Source: Amphirosellinia nigrospora (taxonomy: Eukaryota > Ascomycota > Sordariomycetes > Xylariales > Xylariaceae). Taken from it: 64,000 nucleotides of DNA. The stretch spans positions 12,410,193 through 12,474,192 of the forward strand of contig SCHM01000001.1 in the NCBI GenBank assembly GCA_004123355.1, written 5' to 3'. The translations under genes and the position numbers were made by a program. This document shows, one piece after another, positions 1-11,452 of this stretch (position 1 is its first letter; each line of letters starts with the position of its first letter). A model generated the notes under the pieces. That model did not search any database and was not told the origin of the DNA. It saw only the letters and a program-made list of their open reading frames with translations.

Positions 1-339
1 TACAGAAGCGGTGTCCACCAAACGGCCAGATAGCAAGCTAGTAGAGGTAGCAATAGCAAGCACGTGTCAACCACTATACGGTCCTCGACATCTCTGCTCG
101 CGACGTGCCGCAGTTAGAGTATATATATCTCTTCAAAAGCTATAGCTGGGCAATCGGCGTCACCCATGCTTTAGCCCCCGTATTTTCTATTCGCAAAAAC
201 GGTTCCTCCCTCCAAAAAAGAAAAGACATGAAATAAACGCCAGCCCGAGTGTAGGTACATACATAGCAATTCAGAAACAGAAGAGTAAACACTCAGTAGG
301 TATGAATCCCATCGTAATCGACGAATTTAGGGTAAACTT

Positions 340-2316
340 TTATGATCCTCGGGCATGCTTCCCAGCGGACTCTCCCTTTTCTGAAACCGATTCATCGTCA
401 CTCTCCTCACCGACGCTGTAGTGGTTCCTATCAATGTCGGTAGGTGAGGTAACATGCAGGTCATCCAGCTGATTCTCGTCGAAGTCACCGGCCTCCACAT
501 CACGGTCCGTTCGTCTGTTGCGGAAACCCTCGAGCCCGGCACTACCGTTGCGGTCGCCCATGAAGGGTAGGCCGGTGTATCCAGCAGTTCGCTTTCGAGA
601 GCGCCAGATGATAAATCCCAGAGGACAGCACCGATGGCCACAATCGCGAGGACTACCTCGCCCGATTTCTGGTAGGCGGCCCATTTAGCGGCTTTGAGCT
701 CCTCCTCCTTGTTTTGATCTGTTTCAGTGTGGTTGCTCACGCCGCCCACTGTTGTCTCAGGAAGCTTTTCCCGTCTAATTCGCTCTCTGAGGGCGTGCCA
801 CCGATGCTGCTAATGTCAACGCCGGTGAACCGGTCAAGCATGTCACGGGTCCGACGGGGGTAGTCGAAGGGGACCATGTGTGATGAGTTGTTGAAGAGTA
901 CATATGTGAGATTGCGGGCCTCCTGCCAGAAACCTGCAGCATCTCCCTCGAAAGTCCAGGGACGCCGTGGTGCCCAGTTACCTGGGGAGACCTCGAATCC
1001 CTTTCCACCGTTCCATTCGAGATTGCTAATGAACGCCTCAGTGCCCATATGGTTGCAAATAAGGTCTTCGGCGCCAGAAAACAACAGAACCCTAACTTCC
1101 TTAAGGAGGTCAGGCAAAAGATTGACGGCAGGCTGGGATTTTTGTGTGTTGAACGCATTGCCAACGGCACCGTTGCATTCGGTCCATCCCGTGTTCTTAC
1201 TAGGATTGATATGTAACGCATCCGTGACTTCCTTCTTGCGTAGATAGGGCGTGACATATCGAAGATCTGGTGGCCAGTTCATACCGCAGCTAGGATATGT
1301 GTCGGTTAAACGGACATCATACATATTGACACATTGACTCTCGCCATTCTTGCCTTTCTTCTGGGTTAAACGGAGCATGTCGGACAGGATTTGTTCGCAC
1401 GCTCTGTTGGCGATTTTGTTGCTATCAGTCAAGGCCAAATCATTGCGACAGGTGCGAAGCTGGCCCTCGAGTTTAGACCCGAGATCCGAGCCTTTCTGGA
1501 CAATCCCCTTCTCGTAGGCAAATGTGATGTACGCTTCGTACTGCTCGTTAGGAGCTATCCACCCGTTCCCGATCATGAGCCCCTGGAGGTTCCACCGTTT
1601 GTTTGCCTCGGTCTTCTTGTTCCGCTCGAGGATAGCCTTCGCAATGTAGGGGATGTGTTGTCCGGCGAAAGATTCTCCGGCAATGTATATCTTACATCAC
1701 ATCATGTTAGCGCAACTGCCGACAGTCTTAAAAGATGGGACTTAGGTTCTCACATCGTCATGCTCGTACTCGGGGAACAACTGATACCACTTCTCGAGGA
1801 ATACGACGAATTGATCGGCCATCTCGTCCAGTTCATGGACATAGCTATTCGTGTCGACGTAGCTATAGCCGGTGCCGACGGGATTGTCCACGAAGAGAAG
1901 GTTTGCGAACTCGTGCCAGCTGCCATTGTTGTACTGTAGGTTGTCGTTGTCCTTCAAACGGTAGGGGCCGATCTCCATCATGGCGCCGTCTTCGGAACTG
2001 CAACCGGGGCCTCCATTAAGCCAGATAATTGTGCGCTGCTTGTTTGCGATGTGCTTGTTTTGGAAGTGCCAGAAGAACATGTTTCCGTTGTGTTCGGGGG
2101 TGATCTCGATGTGTCTTCACGTATCCGCGTCGTCAGCACCATGTGTTAAGCATAGTATGGTTCTACTCACCCAGCATGCATCTTGACATCGTCCCCTTTG
2201 GGAGCGCCAGGCAGTTGATGGACATAATAGTCGCCGGCGGATGGATCGGCCTGGGCGAGGGCGATGGTCGATGCTAAAGCGCATAGAGCCGAGCTCCAGC
2301 GCGATAGGGGAGCCAT
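340..2316 (-). CDS. KEX1: KEX1 pheromone-processing serine carboxypeptidase
   Basis: This is a Golgi serine carboxypeptidase of family S10 that trims C-terminal Lys/Arg from peptides cut by the Kex2 protease. There are three exons, 2316-2171, 2114-1754 and 1690-340, with GTGAGT and GTGAGA donors. The N-terminus is a signal peptide ([20 protein letters not shown]). The oxyanion motif [10 protein letters not shown] lies in exon 2. The triad is visible as GESFAG (Ser about 176), SGAEDLICN (Asp about 378) and [12 protein letters not shown] (His about 440). After a Ser/Glu-rich linker comes a membrane segment ([12 protein letters not shown] then FIIWRSRKR) and an acidic cytoplasmic tail ([14 protein letters not shown]), the usual type I layout. 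The total is about 619 residues, normal for KEX1, but only if two missing bases are allowed, near 765-772 (GGGAAAA) and 617-619 (GGG). As given, the frame stops just before the membrane segment. Family identification is secure; the breaks are probably consensus errors. Confidence 0.93.
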
Positions 2317-3478
2317 GGTTGGCGACGGAGGGCGTGTAAGTCTTCCCAGTCCTTAATGTTCGAATGACCTGTCCATCGATGAGGGAGATTTCCTCACTGG
2401 GCTATGGCGATGAATGAAAGGGCCGTTGAAAAGAAAAAGGAGTTGGCAATGAGCAAGAAATGACGGGAAAATAGTGAACGAGGTGGTCTCTTTGGAGGTT
2501 CGGACTCCTGTTGAATAATAGCCGGCCCTTTCAGGGATTGGGGATTTGGGATGGGGCTCAGTCTGTCTGTCTGTCGCAGGTTGTAGCGACTGCCGCAGGT
2601 GCTTACGTAGCGCCTTCAGCAGAGCATACGTACAGCGAACATCAGCTAGGACCTGCAGGTGGCTAAAGGTGGGTTTCGGCGGCTATGGTGCGCAAGCCAC
2701 CACTTGCACGGCCACATCTTATAAATAAGGGCTGAGTACCTCTGTACCTATCAAAGGCCAGAGCTGAGCTACCTAAGTCCGCCCTGTGTTTGGCATCATC
2801 TTTTCAACTAACCTAGACGATATCTCACTCATGTGTTTTATAACCAGGAGTCCAATCACACACCCATGTGCATGCGCTGTCAAGCTTGTGTGCGAATAAA
2901 CCACTCGTTAATCCCCTTCCTGACCTCCGGATTTTGTGGAAAGCAAACGCATGTATCATGATCGTCCGAGCCCTACGCATTATAGACGTTGATCGATGTT
3001 CTCCGCTAGACTGCCATCCCTTTCTCGAGCTTGCGCTTACTCCCGAGTACCGACGAGTAGACGGTGAGTCCTACTCGTTCAATTTCTCATCTCCTTTGTG
3101 TTCCTCTATCTCGGCTGCTGTATTCATTCCGGCGTTCCCTTATTGGTGTTGTCCTCATCATCACAGTCAAAAGACGTACCCCCGTTGGATCCCTTGTGGG
3201 AGCTTCTTTGGGAAATCTCAGCCGTTGAGACTATTATATGAACCCGCCTGACAACTGTCCCTCGTGTAATGGACAATTTCTGTGTGTACCTGGCTCCCCT
3301 CATCCCACGCCTCAGTCTGTTCCAAGACCTACCGGCACTGATGGCCACGGAGATTTTAAGGGCCAACAACATCTGGATTCTCGGCCGGGTTCTGATGGGA
3401 TGTTCTTCAACGTTCTCTTGTGCCCTCGAAGAGATGCTAACACGATCCGTTTCCCCGATGACAAAGTCGACAATATGA
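2317..3478. other. intergenic: KEX1 upstream region
   Basis: No convincing gene is seen here. The first 200 bases upstream of the KEX1 start are pyrimidine- and purine-rich leader/promoter sequence. TGCGCAAGCC- and TCTGTCTG-type short runs occur around 2560-2700. Open frames on both strands at 2546-3372 are short, have no recognisable motif and are not linked by plausible splice sites. Confidence 0.6.
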
Positions 3479-4428
3479 CTACCGCCAAGGAGCCTGTGAG
3501 ATATGATTTACCATGCCGTTGAGCGCGTTGTCCCCCTCTTCTGCTGTGATCAAGTTTGCATCTTGCAGCACCGTAACTGTAGTAACCAAGGTTAGTAGAC
3601 TATGCTAATCAAGTATTTGTAGGAGTAGCAGGTCTCTTGAGATAGCGATATTGCAGTGATGTGTTTTGATTTCTGTCGACGGGTGGGGAGGAATTACGAC
3701 AAAACACAAGAAACGGCACGAAATGATAGGTATGTCTCGCAGGAAATTAAACTAACCAACGTCTCCCACCCAGATCTGACAACTGTAGTCCGACTCCCTG
3801 TTGTTCACTGGCGTGGCCCAGATGGCATCTCGTACTCGCATGTCGAGTTCCCTTCCGGTTGTCGTGAACGTTGACACAGCTAGCCGTCGGAAGAAATTCG
3901 GCCTCATCCACGGCAGCGGTTGGTTCCATTCCTCGTGCGCCCGAAAATGCGGGTACTCTCCTTGTATCCGAATTGTGACATTGGTCCCTTCGTCTTCATC
4001 GAAGGCGATGTACAGTTCTGTGATTCGCGTACTCTGGAGATCCTGTGGTTGACCTTTGAAGACTGTTGACATGAAAGGTCAGCACTGTCCATTCCAAATC
4101 AAACTATTGAAAAGGTCGAGAATACACGCCAAACTTGGTCGGATATCCGAGAATTTGTCGTCTCTTGACAAATTGTCTAATAAGCAACCAGGGATTTCTC
4201 TGAATACTCACTCAAAATCCACAATGTTTGCTGTCTGGGCCTCAACGTCGCAGCTGGGTGAGAGACTGGCCGAGACGCTTGATCCGTGTTCAGGCCGCTC
4301 GCCACATCGCCGTGTTCTTGGAGCCCAGTGGAGTCTCTGGGCGCCCGGCGACCGAGGAGAGGGAAGTGTCGGCGCCGGACGATCCGATCATCACATCGAA
4401 GGAGAGGCCGCTTCCGCCTTGGGATCAA
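3479..4428 (-). CDS. unrecognised spliced protein
   Basis: I do not recognise this protein with certainty. Three exons fit in phase: 4428-4212, 4062-3757 and 3479-3576. The first intron ends with a GCTGAC branch site and TCAACAG; the second has a GTTAGT donor and a TACTACAG acceptor. Together they give about 206 residues. Exon 2 is the best supported, reading ITELYIAFDEDEGTNVTIRI and later FFRRLAVSTFTTTGRELDMR, then across the splice QIWVGDVVTVLQDANLITAE. The late C-Q-I-W followed by a short helix resembles the general shape of the fungal DUF7770 family, but that is only a guess. Exon 1 is Arg-rich and looks like a shadow of a different frame (GGSGLSFDVMIGSSGADTSL), so it may hold a frame slip near 4310 or be mis-started. 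The product is probably a small soluble protein; its function is unknown. Confidence 0.5.
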
Positions 4429-5212
4429 CCGACACTTTAGTTCTTCTTTGAGCTCTGATTAGCCGAGCGCACTGGCGAAAACATCTCACCTCCAGCAATC
4501 CGGATGAGCAAAATGCAGGTAGGGCAAGGCGTTCTAACAAACGCGATCTTTAGTTGTTAATAGCGGGCGAGAAAGGCTGCCGAATTAAAATTTCTCCGGG
4601 GCCAGGATAGAGATATAAAGTGGTGAAATACACAGGGCATCCGCGTGTGCCTGCTTTCGAGGCTCGGGCTTGGCCAAATATCCCGTTGCGGAAGAGACAC
4701 AGCGCCATTTGGCACCTAGCACCCCTTTTGCGGCCGATTTTTGGCTGCGATAGGCCATCTAGGTACCTTTTGGTACATCTTTTCCACGGGCGTACGATCT
4801 ACCTGCATGCATGTGTGATGGTCTGACTCGCTTTTACTTTCTCACGGGGCTACCTAGGACTCCTCACGTATTGGCTGGGTAACTAGTGTTGTTTATGCTT
4901 CTTGGTGCTTTTTATATGCCCTTTCATGCCGTGCATCGTGCCGAAAGGGAGTTTATCTGCTACAGATCCTCTTGTCCTACACAGTACTTGTGCTGTCGCG
5001 AATGGATGTCTCTGTTCCGTTTTAGACTAACACTGCAGCCAGATCGCTACCCAGGGTGGGCGGACCTCGACTGAATAGATCGGTCTAGACCTGGCCCACG
5101 TTTCTCCCCCATGTTATTCGCTACTCCTCCAGGTGTAGAGTGCGAAATGGAGACTTGGTGGACAAGGCTGGTTAGTGTAAGGTATGCACTTGCGCTTGCA
5201 TATCTTTGCTCG

Positions 5213-5231
5213 CTCTCTCTCTCTCTCTCTC
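5213..5231. repeat. CT microsatellite
   Basis: A run of nine to ten CT units is directly visible. It lies in gene-free DNA and has no evident role. Confidence 0.9.
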
Positions 5232-5883
5232 GGTGCTCTCGGTGTAATGACACAGTCTTTATGTCAAGTATGGCCTGACTATAGTGGTACCGGGAGGAGT
5301 TTGCGGCAGATATGGCTTGTTCATCGCCCGTGACATCCAAAAAGGTCACTAATCTTTTTCAGTAGACGACTCGAACCATTACGGATGTGATCTGTCACAC
5401 AAAGGACCCTTTGTGAACTATGAGCATAATGTAACACGTACCGAAGGTTACCTCTAAGGGGAACAGTCACCAATAGTTGGCGCCCGTTTCCAGCTGAAAA
5501 ACGACCGTCTCCTGCCTAAATCGCATAGGATAGGCGTTCTATAAAAAACTAGACTCGACAAATCTACACTTGGCTCGCAAGGACTGGCCTATTTAGTTAC
5601 ATGGGATTTAATATATAGATAAGTATCCCTTGGTCTCGCAAGCTAGATTTGCAAACGACGCTGGCGGGGAATTCAACACAAATAGATCATCTGAAGAGCG
5701 CGAGGGAGGCTCCGTTTTAGATATACGTCTGTCAGCATCTATTGTTAGTGGGGGTAGAATGAATTATTTATGTAAGTCTTGCTATCATCAGCAGAGCAAT
5801 GAGTCGAAGGGATGATAACATTGATTAGGTATCTCAATATTTCTTCGATGATGATTGCCTACAGACTACAGCACGGTACCGTA

Positions 5884-5900
5884 TATCTATCTATCTATCT
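5884..5900. repeat. ATCT tetranucleotide microsatellite
   Basis: About four tandem TATC/ATCT units are directly visible in gene-free DNA. Confidence 0.8.
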
Positions 5901-7228
5901 CACCATACTACCTAGTGTAGGCTAGCTACCTCTCTTTCTTGGTACATAATGGAGGCGGAGATGTAACTAATCCTTGCTACCACAGTAAGCCAAGACCGTG
6001 TACAAGCATGTCAATACAGGTACTCTTCCGGCAAACGTTTCCCAGGGTATCATGCCCTCTTTTGGAATGGTGCCCGTTGGAGGACGATCTATTCCCTCCC
6101 AACATGAGACTTAAAGTGTGTTGGTAGTTGTGTCACTCGCTAAAACTAAAAGATCCCAGCGTTTTGTACCCTGAAGACTTTCGGCAGCGAAGACTTGCTA
6201 GATTTCAGAACCCTTACTAATAAAGTCTTATTTTTAGCCCCCGAAGTACCTACGGATCTCTTTTCTAGTGTGTTGATATCGTCGGGTTATGCCAGTCACT
6301 AGGCCACTGATAGACAGAATGAGATAGGACAAACCAATAATGATTGTTCGCACCTGTTTGTCTTATTATCCACAAAAATGGGTTTCCGGTAAGCATCTAT
6401 GCGGCCTCTTCGTCTAAGACATGACCGCAGGGTTTCTCCTCCGTATCCTCTCATGTTTCAGCGTGGATCATTGGGCTAAGAAGGTTCCATGCGTGTCCTT
6501 TCTTACTATATCTTTGAAGATAATGAATACAGAGCTTGACTAACACTAATTGTTGGCAGACCATAAGCTACATACTGATGAGGCTAGATGCAAGAAGCGC
6601 TTTTGTGACTGAGGTTTTACGCCACACCTGCCAACCGGTCTGACAGAATGATGTGATATTTAGGTATATCGAGGGCATCCTTAAAACACCGGCAAGTATA
6701 CCATTGTATTTCGCTGAACATACGCACAGTTGCTACTCAGAAGCCAAGGATGATTGAATTTAGGAATTCATGACTTCGGCTGTGATTCCACGGCTGTAAC
6801 TTCCCGATGGACGGCGGTGCGCCGCCAATCAGAAAATATGGGATGTCTGCCCTTCTCGTCAAAGTAGTAGGTTTCACAATGTAGTATATGACAGTTATAT
6901 TCACATGATGGACCCTCCTACTACAAAGCATGTGACAGAAGCCACCCAGCGCGTCCGGTAACGGACCGGATAAGATTCTGATTCGGAGATCCGACGACAT
7001 GATGTGGCTTGGTAAGTCAGGTAACGTATTTGATGATATGTTCTGTGGCGGAGGATACGCACCTCTGGGCTGTGGGTAGCGCGGCAGCAAGTCGTCCCCT
7101 CCCCAATAGGTGTGCTGAATGCCAGGCTGACCAGTTAGTATATGGGAGGAGGCTGTTTCATCGGACTTTGATGCAACAGCAGTTATATCACTGCTTTCCC
7201 TAGTCACGGCTACCGCTAGCAGTGCTCA

Positions 7229-8602
7229 CTAGAAGCCTTCTTTCGCTAGCATATCGGCAATAGCGAGGTAAAAAGCAATCGCATTAAAGCTGCCCGCGCA
7301 TCAGCGACGATTTACAGGAGGGGGCACTGGTCTACATACCCTGGCGTTATCCCAAAAAGACTTCGTATCATCCACCTCCAACGATTCGTCCAGTTGATTA
7401 GATCGAGATGGCTCACGCCAACCAAAGTGCCCTTGTACGAACCCCACTGAGAACTCGCGACACTGACAAGACCGTCATTTGGTCCTTCGGTTCGAGTGAT
7501 CACGTTATGAGACTGCTGGAATGGGCTGAGGAGTGGTAGGTGATCCACCACTATAAGATCTGATATCAGTTATTGTTCTTTTAGGCTACGGCTTTGGAAG
7601 TATGTAGGGCTCTCAAGATATGAAAGCGTAGAAATGAGAAGTATCTTGGTTGAAAGTAAATTAGAAAGAAAAGATAACGGCAAACAGGAAGAAAGAAGCT
7701 TCTTGAGAAATTACTCACTAGCGCCATAAGAAAAGTATCTAGTCTCCGGATTGTCAGGTGTGCGGGGATTGAAGTTGCTCTCCATATACGCAGACGTCAG
7801 CTGCTCGAAGGCGCCCGTCTCCATGCCAACACGGCCGAGAAGTTTATAAAGACCGGGCAAGCGTTCATTGCCGATTTCTTGAAACACAAAATCCGCGAAC
7901 GAGCTCCCGTGATGAGGAGACGCAATAGTGACGAGGGACCGGACCTTCACATTAGCCGGGTGAAGGTGAGATATCATGTATCTCGCGTCAAGCCCGCCCA
8001 TACTGTGGGCGATGATGTTCACTTCCCGACCACCGGCGGCATCGGCAATCCCGCGGGCGAGCTTCTCGGCGCGCTGCTCGATGCTTCCGGAGGGCGGCAC
8101 GGTTGTGGTGATGACGTGCACGCCATTTGCTTTGAGGGCCTCGGTGATTCCCCGCCAGTATTGGACGGGCGGCAACAGGCCTGGCGTGAGACGAAGCTCG
8201 GCGAAGCCTAACAATCCATGAGCCAAGACGATCGGAAGCTTTGGCGTTGCTAAGGTGTAACGTTAGCTAGGAGAACAGGAAAGATTGGCAGAATCGTGAG
8301 GGAGGTTGGGTTGAACCAAACACGGTGAAATAGAATAGAATGTCGTAACCCTTACCGTAGTGATCCCTAATCTGAGCGTAGTCATCATGAATGCGCTTGC
8401 CCAGCTGCGCGAGCCTCGGGTCAGTCTCGCCGAGATCATGCGACTTTTCTGTTGCAAGACGGCTACTTGAAACGAAATGTCGTTTAAGAGGGAGGAGACG
8501 TAAATTCCCGGCCGAAGCCCGGGGACAACGGCAGGAAATACGGCGGATTGTATACATAATGCTCCGAGCGCTACGGTTGATTGGTATGCGAGAGGTTTTC
8601 AT
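7229..8602 (-). CDS. alpha/beta-hydrolase lipase, probably mitochondrial
   Basis: This is a fungal alpha/beta-hydrolase lipase/esterase acting on acyl esters. Four exons (8602-8356, 8249-7719, 7559-7340, 7289-7229) join in perfect phase to 352 residues with no frame slip. The N-terminal 50 residues are rich in Arg and Ser and lack acids, which suggests a mitochondrial presequence. Exon 2 opens with LPIVLAHGLLGF, the oxyanion HG element. The nucleophile elbow is AHSMGG (Ser about 165). The acid is in EGPNDGLVSV and the histidine in VGVSHLDLINW. The C-terminus FYLAIADMLAKEGF is typical of this family. The third intron has a GTATGT donor and a CTGATGCGCGGGCAG 3' end. A second in-frame acceptor at exon 3 (9 bases further in) would remove three residues. 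Substrate is not readable from sequence. Confidence 0.9.
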
Positions 8603-10315
8603 ATTTCACATGCCACAATCCCATTTCCTATAACTCGGTAACCCCCCCATTCATGAACGGCGGCGCTTAACAATTGTTGGTTGATATCACCACTTGCGAC
8701 CCGTGACGTAAGAAATTGCAACCCTTCAAAACGAGCGAATGGGTGGGTGATGTGATTAACGACCAGAGTCAGCACCTAACAAGGCATCGCATCTAAAATT
8801 AGACAGTGAATTAGGAATTAGGTATAAAAAGATTGAAGAAGTGAAGGCCGTATAACGCCAAAACACCATAATTTGCTCACTGGGTTATCGTCTAGTTTAG
8901 TAAATAGCTGTTGACATCACCAGTGTTGGATGCGCTAAGAAAAAAAGAATGCCAAGTCTCACATGCCTAGGCAATTGAACTTAATATCTGCATTTTCTGG
9001 CTTATTACCTATTTATATCCGATATCTAAATATCCGTATTTATCTAGTATCGGTTCTAAGTGACCCAACCTCCCATTGCCTGCGTGGTAAGGTAGGTGTC
9101 TATCTCAAAGTTCTTTGTCCATATGAATATTTTTATGCCATATTTGCTACATAGCAAGATGGAGAGATGTTCACTTTACAAGTTTATGCTTTCTTGTAGG
9201 ACTTCGTTCATGTTAACCCAGGGTCGTAGTGGTAGATAGGTTTATGCATGTTGGTTGACCAAAGAAGTCAATCACATGCCTCGAAGCCCTGTTCGCGGAC
9301 TTTGGATATTGCTTGCAAGTTAAACGATGCAAGTTATCTGTCCACAGAAATGTATGGTCTCATCTCAGATTCACTATCATGAGGCACTCCAGCGAGCTAC
9401 TTAAACTCACTGAATATCGGTTATCACTTCTGGGCTCGGGCCGTATCAGTGTCTACACGCCAGAGCGCGGGCCGGCTACACACATTGAGGTCGGACAACA
9501 AAGCCAACTGCCCAATCCGAATCCTATTCGTTGCAAAGCGGGACTTTCGCCTCTCCACCACTGAGATGCCAGTTTAGCCGCTGGCCTTAATCGCGACTTC
9601 ATATGACAAGCCTTGTATTGACAGGGGACTTTCGTCTAACCATACTGTCGGGATCGCCCCAAATTGCTTGGTTCTCTCAACCTCCTTCATTGGGAACTCT
9701 GTTGGTGGCTGTGATCGTCTGCCCCTTGTCGTTAAAAGCTTATAGTGATACGTATAGTCAAGTTGTGTGCTCTCGTAATGCGATGCCTCTCGCCCACTCT
9801 CACGTCTCTCATTTGTGCTCCAGGTAGACAAACCAGGGAAAGAGACGATGTGGCAAAATGAAGTTGTGCCACGTTAAGTTCGGTGGTATTTTTAGCTGGT
9901 GTAGCCTTGTCATTCGTGACGAGCTTCTTCGGGCTGCTCTTTGCTCCCACCCAAAACTTCGTTCGCCGCGCCATCACCAACAGCCGGTATTGTTGGGTCG
10001 CGGTAGACAGGGGTAAACAGATTTCCCCCATCTATTGCAAGCTCTGCCCTATAATCGGGTAGGTGTGAGTAACATTTGCGATCGGTTCGGGATGCTATGT
10101 GCCCTTCACCTATTTGACCGAGGAGTTCACCGACTTCTATCGTCGTTTGGGGGTCACCCACCCCAGACTGTGACCAGGACAGATAAATCTGCCTCCTGTA
10201 AGTATAACTACTGCAGCAGCCCAAATATGTCGCAGTAGGATTGTCTTGTCTTTCTCTTGCCAAGAATATTTGAGACTACATTTTATAGTCATCCATAAAA
10301 TGATCAACCGACGAG
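8603..10315. other. intergenic: between lipase and RTA1-like gene
   Basis: No supported gene is present. Sequence from 8640 to 9300 is A/T-rich and full of stops. A minus-strand frame at 10263-9910 (117 codons) has no motif I recognise. The two flanking genes point away from each other, so this 1.7 kb should hold both promoters. Confidence 0.55.
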
Positions 10316-11452
10316 ATGGCTAGTTCTTTCACCTGCGCTACCGAGGACTGTTCGCGATTCTTTCTCTACCAACCGCCCACGCTAACCCTGAATGCTGCCC
10401 TCCTCGCCTTTTTCGCGGCTCTCATCCCCATAGCGCTAGTTCTTGGTGCCAAGTTTAGGAGCTGGGGATTCGCCACAGCTATCATAACGAGCCTTGCTTT
10501 GGAAGTTGTTGGCTACACTGGGCGGTTGCTATTACAAAGCAAGCCGATAGTCGAGCTGGATTTGCTACCTTCCTTGCCGGAACGACTCTTGGCCCGACAT
10601 GTATTTGTGGCGCTATGTTTTTGGTCGCGCCTCGCATCATCGCGGTCTATGGCGAGGGGTATCATACTTGGCGGCCTGTATGGTACCTCGTCCTCTTCTA
10701 CGTTTTGACCATGGTCTCTCTTATTTTAGATCTTGTTGGCTCGGTGGTCTCAACGGCCCAAGATGTTCCCGCTATAGTACGTAAACCTTGACTATGAACC
10801 CCTTTCACTAGTTGCTAATAGGACCAAGGTTGATGCAGGTGTTCGGATCCTTGTTGTGGGATTGGCTATTCAGCTAGTTGCTCTCGTCATCTTCGTCATT
10901 CATGCCATTCTCTTTGCGATCGCTTTACGAACAAGGCAACATCCCTTAGACCCAAAGTTTTTTCATATCTACACTAGCAAGCTGTTTAGAGTATCTATCG
11001 TGGGTATGATCGGCCCCTTTTTCAATGTGATGAAGCCGGACGGTCGTTGACGAGCTATAGCATTCACCTTCGCGACTGCTTTAATTATTCTTCGAACGGC
11101 GTACCGGATTCTGCAAATCGCTGAAGGGTTCCAGAGCTCCCTTGCACAAAATGAAATACTCTTCCTGGTCCTCGACGGGGGTGCCATGCTTCTCGCAACT
11201 GCCTTACTCCTGGTGTTTTTCCCGGCTCGAGTACTGGGTCACGCTTGGCCGGAAACTTCGTTTCGTAGGCTAGCGCGACAGACGCGACGAATGAATAACC
11301 CAGAACCTGCCCAGCTCCTGATTTCTCGGCCTAATCTGGTCCACGACCACATGAATACGAAGGCCCCTGTGAGGACTTGCTCACCTCCAAGGACGAACTG
11401 TGCGGCCCCCGTCTTGCAGAGAGACATGGTAGATAGCAATGATCTCTGGTGA
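10316..11452 (+). CDS. RTA1-like seven-helix membrane protein
   Basis: This belongs to the fungal RTA1/RTM1 (lipid-translocating exporter-like) family, plasma-membrane proteins linked to resistance to toxic lipophiles and to sphingoid-base handling. Exons are 10316-10776, 10829-11003 and 11061-11452, giving 342 residues. The extracellular start SFTCATEDCSRFFLYQPPTL is followed by helices LNAALLAFFAALIPIALVLG, WGFATAIITSLALEVVGYTG and others. The motifs GYTGR, APRIIAVYGEG and LRTAYRILQIAEGFQ match the family. Intron 2 (GTATGA donor, TTGACG branch, CTATAG) restores phase exactly. Intron 1 needs a weaker CCAAG acceptor. One base is missing near 10540-10548 (between LLLQSKP and AGFATFLAGTT); the length becomes divisible by three only when it is restored. 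No flanking drug or lipid gene gives more context. Confidence 0.87.

Larger units (their letters stand above)
4429..7228. other. gene-poor intergenic stretch
   Basis: There is no recognisable gene in about 2.8 kb. Base composition turns more A/T-rich after 5400. It contains a CT microsatellite (5213-5231) and an ATCT repeat (5884-5900). The longest open frame, 7207-6737 on the minus strand (156 codons), starts 22 bases beyond the lipase stop, has no known motif and reads like random sequence. Confidence 0.6.

Noticed and set aside
1391-1939. 182-codon plus-strand open frame
   Set aside because: It is the antisense of the KEX1 catalytic domain, has no motif of its own and spans the KEX1 intron at 1691-1753.
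6737-7207. 156-codon minus-strand frame after the lipase
   Set aside because: No family resemblance, random-looking composition, and it lies in the expected 3' UTR and downstream region of the lipase.
9910-10263. 117-codon minus-strand frame upstream of the RTA1-like gene
   Set aside because: No recognisable domain and no splice or promoter support; overlaps the expected promoter.
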